A DNA stretch of 64,000 nucleotides from an uncultured Pirellulaceae bacterium (GTDB taxonomy: Bacteria > Planctomycetota > Planctomycetia > Pirellulales > Pirellulaceae), in the NCBI GenBank assembly GCA_938036435.1, contig CALHPU010000075.1, positions 19,894 through 83,893 of the forward strand, in the 5' to 3' direction. Positions 7,902 through 15,894 of this stretch are shown here, piece by piece. The notes under the pieces were generated by a model that saw only the letters and a list, made by a program, of their open reading frames with translations, was not told where the DNA came from and did not search any database. Within the stretch, counting starts at the first letter, position 1. Each line of letters opens with the position of its first letter. The position numbers and the translations under genes were made by a program.

Positions 7902-9318
7902 ATTGTTAGCATCAAGTCGAAATGTGAAATCTAGTCGTCTTGGCTTCGGACGATTCAGACAGCGATACCTCTGGCTGGCGATGATCCCCTTTGGGATCGT
8001 GCTACTAATCGTCGCCTATCGAGGAATCTACCAATGGCAGGCCGCTAAGGCGAATCAGGCGCAAATTGAACAATATGCTAAAGCGGGCGTTCCCTACGAC
8101 AACGCTTCTATGCAAAAGCAGTACTTAGAACGGACACACTCTGAGGGATACTCGGATTGGGCCAGAGCGATCCGTCTGAGTGACTTTGGATACGGTATTA
8201 ATTCCTTTTATCAAATTCCAATTATTGGTGGTGAGGGTGATTTACCAGAGGTACTGATTCCAGACGCAAACGTCGATCAATGGGCGGACGAGGCATTAGT
8301 AGCCAGTTATCTGGAAGAGGTGCAGCCAGTCATCGACCTCGTTGAGCGCGCCAGCAAGCATCCCACCCCGGTGCAATTCCCAATGCACTTTCAGGGTTTC
8401 AATACACTGCTCCCACATATTCAGTCGAGCCGGTCGATCGTGAGGCTGCTGTCACTCGATTGTGAGTACGCTTACTCGCAAAACGACACAGCCCGAGCGT
8501 TACACGATTTAACTTTGATGCAGTCGACGAAAGCAGCATTTGAAAGTAACGACTTTCTTGTGACCTCGTTGGTAATGAACGCACTACGTCGGATTCAGCT
8601 TGATTCGATTCGCCGCACTTTGACTCATTGTGCTTGGGATCATTCCCAACTGGAATCTTTAAGAGAGTTGTTGGCTGCCGAGGATGACATTTCGACTCCG
8701 TACCGTGAGGGCATACGCGCTGAGCGTGCGATGGCGTTGGTAAGCCTTAAAGATCTAAACCTTGGAGAAATTTTTGGTTTAGTGGGGAAGGAAAATCCAA
8801 TGGCACGTGGAGCAATTCAGCCATCGGATATTCAGTTGTTGACGAAATACTACAACGAACTGATCGATGCATCTGACTGCTCGATTCTCGATTGGAAAAA
8901 GCGAGCTGAGGCGATAGAGCAACGCGTCAACACCGAGGACCGCAATTCTATTGCCGGCATGCTTCTCCCGGCAACCGCGCAAGTCATTAGTGCCGCGATT
9001 CGAACTGAGCAAACTCGACGTTGGACATTGACCGCCGTTGCTCTCCGACAATATCACCAACAGCACGAGACTTGGCCCAAGCAGTTGTCAGATCTTAAGA
9101 CGCTTGGACTAGAGTTTGACGACTACTCCAACCTCACCGGCGAAATGTTCGGCTACGAAGTTGATGGACAAACGGTCTATCTGTGGAAAGGCAACGAGTA
9201 TGCTAAGGAAAAGAATCACATCAGCCCAACTCGTCCGGCTGTGAAAGAGGATTCCGATCAGGCGAAAAAAGAGCAACTGGAATCTTATCTATTGAAAATG
9301 CAGTCGTCATTGCGGTGA
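7894..9318 (+). CDS. Membrane-anchored protein of unknown function, last gene of the ABC operon
   Basis: 474 residues. A basic N-terminus (SSRLGFGRFRQRYLW) leads into one membrane helix (LAMIPFGIVLLIVAYRGIY, about residues 28-46). The remaining 425 residues are soluble and largely helical, probably outside the cytoplasmic membrane. I recognise no enzyme motif. The start overlaps the permease stop and has the strong ribosome site GTAGGAGGCGAGG, so the two products are made together. An accessory or substrate-handling partner of the exporter is the simplest reading, but the evidence is only operon position and topology. Confidence 0.75.
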   Translation: MNELLASSRNVKSSRLGFGRFRQRYLWLAMIPFGIVLLIVAYRGIYQWQAAKANQAQIEQYAKAGVPYDNASMQKQYLERTHSEGYSDWARAIRLSDFGYGINSFYQIPIIGGEGDLPEVLIPDANVDQWADEALVASYLEEVQPVIDLVERASKHPTPVQFPMHFQGFNTLLPHIQSSRSIVRLLSLDCEYAYSQNDTARALHDLTLMQSTKAAFESNDFLVTSLVMNALRRIQLDSIRRTLTHCAWDHSQLESLRELLAAEDDISTPYREGIRAERAMALVSLKDLNLGEIFGLVGKENPMARGAIQPSDIQLLTKYYNELIDASDCSILDWKKRAEAIEQRVNTEDRNSIAGMLLPATAQVISAAIRTEQTRRWTLTAVALRQYHQQHETWPKQLSDLKTLGLEFDDYSNLTGEMFGYEVDGQTVYLWKGNEYAKEKNHISPTRPAVKEDSDQAKKEQLESYLLKMQSSLR

Positions 9319-9655
9319 GGGACTGTTGGTGAGTCTGGATTCGGCTTAGACGGAATCCTAGTGACCCAACCTACGTCTAATCGTCAATCCTCAACGTAGG
9401 GTGGATCAAGCGACATCGTCGCGACGACCCACCAATTGCCTTGTCTAAACGGGTTCTTGGGGGATTTCTTCTTCATGATTGCGCCCAAAATGTAGCTCTG
9501 GGTAAACTGCTGGCACAAATTTGGCCGTTTATCGCGCTTAAAGACGTACTATGGAAAAAATAAGCGAAATCAAACATTGAACTTTGGGGCCTTCCTAACC
9601 TAAAATTCCCCGATTCAACCATCCACCACATTTTTGATTCGCGCCATTCTACTTT
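9319..9655. other. Intergenic region with a degenerate interspersed motif
   Basis: 337 bases without a convincing gene. Around 9394-9435 lies a CGTAGGGTGGATC...GACGACCCACC pattern, an imperfect inverted motif of a kind scattered between genes in many bacteria. No clear promoter or terminator was found. Confidence 0.4.
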
Positions 9656-11500
9656 TTGCATGTCGCGAACGTCGGACCGTTCAATTTGATCACACCGTCA
9701 ACCACTCGCTTCCCCATCAGCAAGACAAAACGCGCCAACCGTTTTGTACGGGCTATCGGTGCGTGGGCGGCCAGATGGTGTATAGCGTTGGCCTGTTTGA
9801 TACTGAATTCTCAGTCGCAGGCAATGGCATGTGCATCTTCAACAGTCTGTCCGTTCTGTGCGTCGATCAATTTGACTTTCACTGATCAGATGGCAGCAAA
9901 AGATGTTGTCGTGGCGGCCAAGTTGATAGACGCACCCGAGCTTCCTGAAGATCCTGACGCCGATCTACCCAGGGCCACTTTTGAAATCACAAAAGTGCTC
10001 AAGGGTGACGAGGTGCTTGAGAAAGGAATGGAATTCCAAGCGCTATTGGTCGGCAGATATCCCAAAGGCAAAGAATTTTTGGTAATGGGACTCGACCCGC
10101 CAAAGATTGCTTGGACGACGCCCATCAAGGCATCGCCCGTACTGCTGAAGTATCTTGAAGATATTCAAAAACTGCCGGAGTCAGGTGCCGACCGCTTGGC
10201 TTTCTTCCAAGACTACTTCGAGCATGAAGAGTCTTCGATCGCGTTTGACGCCTACGACGAGTTCGCCAAAGCACCTTATCAAGATCTGATCGACCTCAAA
10301 GATCGAATGAACCGGAAACAGTTGCTCGCTTGGATTACCGACGAGGACACTTCGATCAATCGACGGCGATTGTACCTGACGATGCTGGGCGTCTGCGGGA
10401 CAGCCGAAGACGGTGACGCACTGGAGAAGATGATCTCCGAGGGTGGCGACACTAATTTGCGAGGCATGGATGCATTGGTGGCCTGCTATTTGTGTATTAA
10501 AGGCGACGCGGGAGTGGATCTTATCGAAGAGAAATTCCTGATCGACGATGAGAGTGATTTCACCACAACGATGGGAGCTGTCTCGGCGCTGCGGTTTCAC
10601 GGGACCGAAGTTGAAATCGTATCGCGTAAACGCATCATTTCAGCAGTCAGAACACTGCTTGATCGTCCCAAGATGGCCGACCTGATTATCTCAGATCTCG
10701 CGCGGTGGGAGGATTGGGACGCGACAGACAAACTGGTCAAGATGTTTAAGGAATCGAAGAAAGAAAACCGCTGGCTGCGGGTACCGATTGTTGCTTTTCT
10801 GATGGCATCACCCGAGCCACGAGCGAAAGAGCACCTTGCCGAATTGAAAAAGATTGACCCCGGCTCAATCGAGAGGGCTGAGTTATTCGGAGGCGGCTTC
10901 GACGATGATGAAGACGACGACAGCGATGTAGAGCGTGAAGACGCGGGCGTGCAACCGCAATCTCAGTCTAATTCAAACGATGAACCGTCCGACTCTATAG
11001 GTTTTGTGTCAACACAGATGGTTGATGACGATCTCGATCCGTTTGCTGAACTTGAGCAAATGATCACCGACGGTCGACAACCAACTCGGGCCATCACAAT
11101 GCCCTCCAAACTTCAATCCCGTCACAAATCATTCAAAGTTCCACTCGTGACGGACATGGCAGGTGAAACGTCTTCGGTAGCGACGCTGCCAGCGGTCGCG
11201 ATCCCTGCGATGACGACCGATGAAGCGGTCACCCTAGATCAATCCAACATCGCCGCTGGCGATGAAGGAGTTGCCGATCTATCTGCGGCTCAGAACGCAC
11301 CTTCCCCGTCGCCGGTCGCCTTGACGGCGGAAACCGCCAGCGCGGCCCCCCCGGTGGCTGCGGTCTCACCGGTGACGCCTGTCGCATCGGTTCCCTATTT
11401 GACGTTGAAGATCATTCTAATCCCGTTCCTTTGCTCGATCGTTCTGTTTTTTCTGCTCTGGTCGGTGGTTAATGGCTCGTTTCAGCGTTTGATATTCTGA
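9656..11500 (+). CDS. Exported, membrane-anchored protein of unknown function
   Basis: Up to 614 residues. There is no usable ATG: the first in-frame ATG lies after the signal sequence, so translation should begin at TTG 9656 or TTG 9686. The N-terminus carries a signal-peptide-like stretch (WCIALACLILNSQSQAMA) followed by CASSTVCPFCAS, with three closely spaced cysteines. A beta-rich domain (VVVAAKLIDAPELP, ATFEITKVLKGDEVLEKG) is followed by helical HEAT-like pairs (residues about 180-410). A low-complexity Asp/Glu then Ala/Pro/Val-rich linker leads to a C-terminal membrane helix (LTLKIILIPFLCSIVLFFLLW). It is likely anchored at the C-terminus and facing outward. The role is unknown. Confidence 0.75.
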   Translation: MHVANVGPFNLITPSTTRFPISKTKRANRFVRAIGAWAARWCIALACLILNSQSQAMACASSTVCPFCASINLTFTDQMAAKDVVVAAKLIDAPELPEDPDADLPRATFEITKVLKGDEVLEKGMEFQALLVGRYPKGKEFLVMGLDPPKIAWTTPIKASPVLLKYLEDIQKLPESGADRLAFFQDYFEHEESSIAFDAYDEFAKAPYQDLIDLKDRMNRKQLLAWITDEDTSINRRRLYLTMLGVCGTAEDGDALEKMISEGGDTNLRGMDALVACYLCIKGDAGVDLIEEKFLIDDESDFTTTMGAVSALRFHGTEVEIVSRKRIISAVRTLLDRPKMADLIISDLARWEDWDATDKLVKMFKESKKENRWLRVPIVAFLMASPEPRAKEHLAELKKIDPGSIERAELFGGGFDDDEDDDSDVEREDAGVQPQSQSNSNDEPSDSIGFVSTQMVDDDLDPFAELEQMITDGRQPTRAITMPSKLQSRHKSFKVPLVTDMAGETSSVATLPAVAIPAMTTDEAVTLDQSNIAAGDEGVADLSAAQNAPSPSPVALTAETASAAPPVAAVSPVTPVASVPYLTLKIILIPFLCSIVLFFLLWSVVNGSFQRLIF

Positions 11501-11610
11501 ACGGCCGGGTTTACATTGGGCAACGTAAAAACGGATTTGCAATCGCGGCGTGAACTATCTCGCGCATTGCTACGTAGCAACGATCAGGGCAATTTTTGCG
11601 GCAAATGCTC

Positions 11611-11741
11611 CTAGTGGTTTGTCAGGGATGGAAGTTAGAGTGTGTCATCGTAGCCGGAGTCGCCAGACTTCGGTTTTATACTGCTGAACTGAATTCTGGC
11701 CAATCCAGCTACCCTAAAATTAAATGTTGACAGACCACTAG
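11611..11741 (+). mobile_element. 131-bp MITE-like element, copy 1
   Basis: The element begins CTAGTGGTTTGTCA and ends TGACAGACCACTAG, terminal inverted repeats matching at 13 of 14 positions. A second copy lies in the opposite orientation at 56024-56154, with 129 of 131 bases identical by eye. It holds no reading frame of note. The outer CTAG at both ends fits insertion into a CTAG site with duplication of TA, the habit of IS630 transposases. It sits alone between two genes. Confidence 0.8.
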
Positions 11742-11772
11742 CGTACGATCCACATTCTTATGACTCCAGCGA

Positions 11773-12453
11773 ATGAAAAGCGACTTGAAATCATCCTCAA
11801 AGAACGACGCCGTCAGCAACGATGAGTTTAAGGCGGTTAGCAAAGCGGCTGTCGCCTGTCTTGTATTTGCGATCCTAAGCGCTGCCGCTTTTATGTCAGA
11901 GCTATTTGTGATTCTGCCGATTATTGGCCTCGGCTGTGGGATGGCCGCACTGGCAGGGATCAAACGCTATCCAGACGAACTGGTCGGAAAAACACCCTCG
12001 CAAATCGGGTTGGCCGCCTGTGCGGTAATGTTGATCGGCAGCGTTGCAATGCACAGTTACATCTACGCGACTGAAGTTCCTCCCGACCATCGACGAATTT
12101 CTTTCAGCGATTTGCGAAACAACAAGAAAACAAATTTGCCCTACTCGGAAAAAGCCAAAGAATTCGATGGCCAAAAGGTGTTCATTAAAGGCTACGTGCG
12201 ACCGCCATCTGGCAAGAAAAAGCGACTGAAAAATTTCATCATGGTGGGTGACTTTGGCGATTGCTGCTTTGGTGGCAATCCAAAAATCACTGAGGTTATT
12301 GCAGTAAAGATCAGCTCCGATGATACCGTTGATTACTCTTACGGTTTGCGAAGAATCGGCGGTACGTTTCGCCTCAACCCAAACACGCGCCCCGTCAACG
12401 AAAAAGAAGTGCCTCAGGTGTTTTACGAAATCGAAGCCAACCATGTGCGTTAA
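11773..12453 (+). CDS. Membrane protein with OB-like CCFG domain (DUF3299-like), first of a pair
   Basis: 226 residues. Two membrane helices (AAVACLVFAILSAAAFMSELF, then a glycine-rich loop, and IGLAACAVMLIGSVAMHSYIY) occupy residues 25-100. A soluble beta-rich domain follows, with the pattern GQKVFIKGYVRPPSG, LKNFIMVGDFGDCCFGGNP, IAVKISSDDTVDY and RRIGGTFRLNP. The same domain occurs in the next gene, so the two are paralogues. The pattern resembles DUF3299-type proteins, beta-barrel domains found in exported proteins. The CCFG cysteine pair is conserved in both copies and may bind metal or form a disulfide (inference). Confidence 0.75.
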   Translation: MKSDLKSSSKNDAVSNDEFKAVSKAAVACLVFAILSAAAFMSELFVILPIIGLGCGMAALAGIKRYPDELVGKTPSQIGLAACAVMLIGSVAMHSYIYATEVPPDHRRISFSDLRNNKKTNLPYSEKAKEFDGQKVFIKGYVRPPSGKKKRLKNFIMVGDFGDCCFGGNPKITEVIAVKISSDDTVDYSYGLRRIGGTFRLNPNTRPVNEKEVPQVFYEIEANHVR

Positions 12454-12492
12454 AACCAATGCCTCAGTCGCATAATCTTAGGTCCAATCAAC

Positions 12493-13212
12493 ATGGCAGT
12501 TTCCAAACGCAATCCGACACCTATGATCGCGACCCTCGTTGCGTTGGGGTTGTTCTTCTACTTTGGTTTGAGCACCTCTTCAGATGACGCGACTCCCGTC
12601 ACCACTGAAGCACCAACTCCCATAGCCCCTCTAGACCAATCGCAAATTGATGCCATCGCCGCCGACGCGGCCAATGAATCCGACAACTTTGAAGATGGCG
12701 ATTCGATTCCAGAGCACATCTTGGCACGACTTCCCAAAGCTCTTGACACTTCGGAAGCACAAAGGCTGAACCTTAGCGGCGAAACTACAAAGACTTCGCA
12801 AACAGCCGAACCCGTCTCTCGGAGACTCAAATCTCGCAACGGTCTGTATGATCTGACCTTTGACGATGTCAAATTTGACCTCGAGCCCGATGAACCCTTC
12901 TCACCGGATCGGTTGACTGACGAAATACGCGGCATCGACGGACAGCAGATTAAGATTCGTGGCTACATCCGACCAAGCTTCAGCCAGCGCGGCCTTAAAA
13001 ACTTTGTATTCGTTAGAGACAACAAGGAATGTTGCTTCGGACCAAATGCGGCCATCTACGACTGTATGCTGGTGAAGCTGAAGAAGCAGACCACGACCGA
13101 CTACACCGTCAGGCCCGTGACCGTCGAAGGCACGTTCTATTTGAAACCCTTCCAAGGCCCTGACGGGAATACTTGGGCCATCTATCGGATGCGAAACGCT
13201 ACCGTTAAATAG
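12493..13212 (+). CDS. Exported protein with OB-like CCFG domain (DUF3299-like), second of a pair
   Basis: 239 residues with a single N-terminal membrane anchor (PMIATLVALGLFFYFGLS), then a Thr/Pro/Asp-rich linker of about 90 residues. The C-terminal domain is homologous to the preceding gene: GQQIKIRGYIRPSFSQ, LKNFVFVRDNKECCFGPNA, LVKLKKQTTTDY and VEGTFYLKP. It starts 39 bases after the previous stop, so the two are probably cotranscribed. The downstream btaA starts 135 bases later with a possible separate promoter (TACAAT at 13293-13298). The function is unknown; the cysteine pair is the only conserved polar feature. Confidence 0.75.
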   Translation: MAVSKRNPTPMIATLVALGLFFYFGLSTSSDDATPVTTEAPTPIAPLDQSQIDAIAADAANESDNFEDGDSIPEHILARLPKALDTSEAQRLNLSGETTKTSQTAEPVSRRLKSRNGLYDLTFDDVKFDLEPDEPFSPDRLTDEIRGIDGQQIKIRGYIRPSFSQRGLKNFVFVRDNKECCFGPNAAIYDCMLVKLKKQTTTDYTVRPVTVEGTFYLKPFQGPDGNTWAIYRMRNATVK

Positions 13213-13347
13213 AATCGCTACGACCCGGCGATAGGTTGTAGAATCAGCCTTGGCAAGAGTTTTCCGTCCTTTCTCGCGTTTGCGCAAAGTGTTACAATCT
13301 CGGCTGTTTAATAACCAGCAAATTGAAACACCGACTACAAAGCAACT

Positions 13348-14538
13348 ATGGCGATTTTGGATTGGATCAGTCAGCGGATATTCACATCCGTTCACGGGAA
13401 TAACCTCGTTTACAACACCTGCTGGGAAGATCCGAGGCTTGACCGGGTAGCGCTAGAATTCGGCCCCGAGGACAACGTGCTGGTGATCACTTCGGCCGGC
13501 TGTAATGCGCTCGACTACGCACTGGCGGGCCCCAAGCACGTCAACGCGGTGGACATGAACCCGCGCCAAAACGCGCTGTTGGACCTAAAGAAATCAGCCA
13601 TCCGCAACCTCGAATACGAAGACATTTTTAAGATGTTTGGCGAGGGTAGGTTGCCAGAGGCAAAATCAATCTACGATTCCAAATTACGAGCGGAACTGCC
13701 CGAGTGGTCTCAGCAGTTTTGGGACAAGAAGATCAAGTGGTTCGACAATCCTCGCAAGTCATTCTATTACCGGGGCACATCGGGCGCATTTGCCCGCATG
13801 GTGAAGATTTACAACGAGCGTGTGATTCGCGTGAAACCTTTGTTGGAAAAATTGTTGAGCGCCGATACGGTTGAGGAACAACGTGAGATTTACGATTCAG
13901 AGCTGCGCGAGAAATTTTGGACCGGTCTGATTAAGTTCACGATGAACCGCGATACAACGATGTCGATGCTGGGCGTTCCCAAAGCGCAACGACGACAGAT
14001 TGAAAATCAGTACCCCGGCGGGCTGGTGAAGTTCATTCAAGATTGCATGGAGAGTGTTTTTGCCGACCTGCCAATGAAGGACAACTACTTCTGGCGGGTC
14101 TACATGACGGGAAAGTACACGCCAGAGTGTTGCCCTGAATACCTCAAGCCTGAAAACATTCAGCGATACAAAGACGGTTTGATCGATAACGTTTCGACTC
14201 ACACCGATTCTGTGCAGGGTTTTCTCGAGAAGCACGACGGGCAAATCTCCAAGTACATTTTGCTGGACCACATGGATTGGCTATCGGATCATTTCTTCCC
14301 ACTGCTGGAGTCGGAATGGCAAGCGATTATTGATCGGGCCGCACCCAACACGCGTCTGATCTGGCGTAGCGGCGGGCTGGAGACGGACTTCATTGACAAA
14401 GTCGAAGTCACGCGCGACGGCAAGCAGCAGAAAATCACCTCGATGCTGACCTACAACAGTCAACTTTCCGATGAGCTGCACGAAAAGGACCGAGTTCACA
14501 CGTATGGCAGTTTCTACATTGCCGACCTTGGCGCGTAG
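13348..14538 (+). CDS. btaA: BtaA, S-adenosylmethionine:diacylglycerol 3-amino-3-carboxypropyltransferase (DUF3419)
   Basis: 396 residues. It contains the DUF3419/BtaA hallmarks: [16 protein letters not shown] near the N-terminus, the SAM-binding stretch [16 protein letters not shown] with [15 protein letters not shown], and late motifs [13 protein letters not shown] and LIWRSGGL. BtaA moves the 3-amino-3-carboxypropyl group of SAM onto diacylglycerol, giving diacylglyceryl homoserine, the first step of betaine lipid (DGTS) synthesis. The next gene encodes a matching methyltransferase, as in Rhodobacter-type bta loci. Betaine lipid can replace phospholipid under phosphate limitation; I see no convincing Pho box upstream. 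The gene order and length fit the family well. Confidence 0.9.
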   Translation: MAILDWISQRIFTSVHGNNLVYNTCWEDPRLDRVALEFGPEDNVLVITSAGCNALDYALAGPKHVNAVDMNPRQNALLDLKKSAIRNLEYEDIFKMFGEGRLPEAKSIYDSKLRAELPEWSQQFWDKKIKWFDNPRKSFYYRGTSGAFARMVKIYNERVIRVKPLLEKLLSADTVEEQREIYDSELREKFWTGLIKFTMNRDTTMSMLGVPKAQRRQIENQYPGGLVKFIQDCMESVFADLPMKDNYFWRVYMTGKYTPECCPEYLKPENIQRYKDGLIDNVSTHTDSVQGFLEKHDGQISKYILLDHMDWLSDHFFPLLESEWQAIIDRAAPNTRLIWRSGGLETDFIDKVEVTRDGKQQKITSMLTYNSQLSDELHEKDRVHTYGSFYIADLGA

Positions 14539-14597
14539 GTTCGGTTTTCAACCGAATCCGTTCCCCAGCCTAAGATTTACGAAAGACAAGATCGCGC

Positions 14598-15326
14598 ATG
14601 CCTTTTCTTGCTGACATGAAGGTTCTGTATCACATGCTGCTGAAGCCTGTGCGCGGAGACGACCATGCACAGAGGATGGAAAGTTTCTACGGAGGTCAGG
14701 CAGGAGCCTATGATGATTTCCGTCGACGACTTTTAAAAGGGCGCGAATCGCTTTACCAGCAATTGCCGAAACCCGAAGGCGGAGTTTGGGTTGACATGGG
14801 TGGCGGAACAGGGTCGAACATCGAAAATTTGGCTGACTCGATTGATCGACTGAAACAGGTATACGTCGTCGATCTGTCTGAATCACTTTTGAATGTTGCC
14901 ACCAAACGATTTGAGGAAAAGGGTTGGAGCAACGCCAAAGCCGTTGTTGCAGACGCAACCACGTTCACGCCCGAGGAAGGGTTGGCGGACGTGGTGACGT
15001 TTTCCTATTCGCTGACGATGATTCCCGATTGGTTCGCAGCAATCGAGAATGCGAAACGCATTCTCAAACCGGGCGGTCACATTGGCGTTGTCGATTTCTA
15101 TGTGGGCCGCAAGTATCCGCAAGAGGAGATGAAGCAACACGGATGGTTATCTCGCACGCTCTGGCTACCTTGGTTTGCCACCGACAATGTGTTTCCCTCA
15201 AAGGATCACATCCCGTTTCTGCGTCATCATTTCGACCAGACTCACCTAGATGAGCAGCGTAACCGCATGCCCTACGTGCCACTGTTGAAGACGCCATACT
15301 ATCAGTTCATCGGGCAGAAAAAGTAA
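14598..15326 (+). CDS. btaB: BtaB-like SAM-dependent N-methyltransferase
   Basis: 242 residues with a class I methyltransferase fold: motif I VWVDMGGGTGSNIENL (about residue 56), acidic motif VYVVDLSESLL, motif III VVADATTFTPEE and post-motif ILKPGGHIGVVDFYVG. BtaB converts diacylglyceryl homoserine to the trimethylated betaine lipid DGTS. The assignment rests on this fold together with position: it starts 59 bases after btaA on the same strand. The N-terminal segment (MLLKPVRGDDHAQRMESFY) resembles other BtaB proteins. ATG 14616 is an alternative start six codons in. A general ubiE-like role is the main alternative and is less likely given the neighbour. Confidence 0.83.
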   Translation: MPFLADMKVLYHMLLKPVRGDDHAQRMESFYGGQAGAYDDFRRRLLKGRESLYQQLPKPEGGVWVDMGGGTGSNIENLADSIDRLKQVYVVDLSESLLNVATKRFEEKGWSNAKAVVADATTFTPEEGLADVVTFSYSLTMIPDWFAAIENAKRILKPGGHIGVVDFYVGRKYPQEEMKQHGWLSRTLWLPWFATDNVFPSKDHIPFLRHHFDQTHLDEQRNRMPYVPLLKTPYYQFIGQKK

Positions 15327-15490
15327 GCCTAGCTTCCGTTTCTGTAGACTGCGTGTTGTTTTTGAAGAAACCAATCTCGAATTTGATCCGTGTTTTGATT
15401 TTGAATAGGCGTAGCCGAAAACGAGTTGGTCGCATGTAGCTGACGATGACTCCTCCGTAGCCGAATTGGTTGGTGATGGGATTGATTCTT

Positions 15491-15783
15491 GGGGCTTCCG
15501 CCCAATGGCACTCACTTTGGATTTTCATTAGCCGTTTGTTCAGATGTTTTTTTGTTCTCAGAGTGCTTCAGGCCGGAGGCCGACATATCCTTTGCCGGTG
15601 GCGTGAGCCACCGGAGTTAGCTGAATGACTCACAAAGGCCGGAGGCCGACACAACCTTCAGTGAGTACTTTTGTGTCGGCCTCCGGCCTGAATTGTGGAG
15701 CATGATTTGTCCGGTGGCTCACGCCACCGGCAGTTCATGTGCCGGCCTCCGGCCTAAAGTGAGTGCCATTGGGCGGAAGCCCC
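15491..15783. repeat. 293-bp nested palindrome with four mirrored arm pairs
   Basis: Arms run A-B-C-D-D'-C'-B'-A'. A (15491-15518) pairs with A' (15756-15783), 28 bp perfect. B (15569-15587) pairs imperfectly with B' (15737-15755). C (15594-15614) pairs with C' (15711-15731), 21 bp perfect. D (15636-15654) pairs with D' (15671-15689), 19 bp perfect. B and D share the GGCCGGAGGCCGACA unit, so they are copies of one repeat. There is no coding potential. The gap from btaB (15327) to 15490 holds only loosely repeated GTAGCCGA words. Confidence 0.85.
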
Positions 15784-15847
15784 GATACCCAGTGGCCGCA
15801 CTTTGCATCTCCGCTCCGGAGGAGCCGCCGTCCCCCCACGGAAATAA

Positions 15848-15894
15848 CTCACGCGTCGGGTTAGGATTCGCCGCCTCGCTCACGCGTCGGGTTA
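15848..15894. repeat. Direct repeat CTCACGCGTCGGGTTA, two copies
   Basis: Identical 16-base copies at 15848-15863 and 15879-15894, 31 bases apart. The second runs into the 3' end of sufS and reads across its stop. Together with the palindrome just upstream, this makes the whole btaB-sufS gap repeat-derived. Confidence 0.75.

Noticed and set aside
15307..15528. A 73-residue minus-strand frame beside the large palindrome
   Set aside because: It reads across the outer arm of the repeat and through GTAGCCGA-type intergenic words; it is probably a by-product of repeat sequence.
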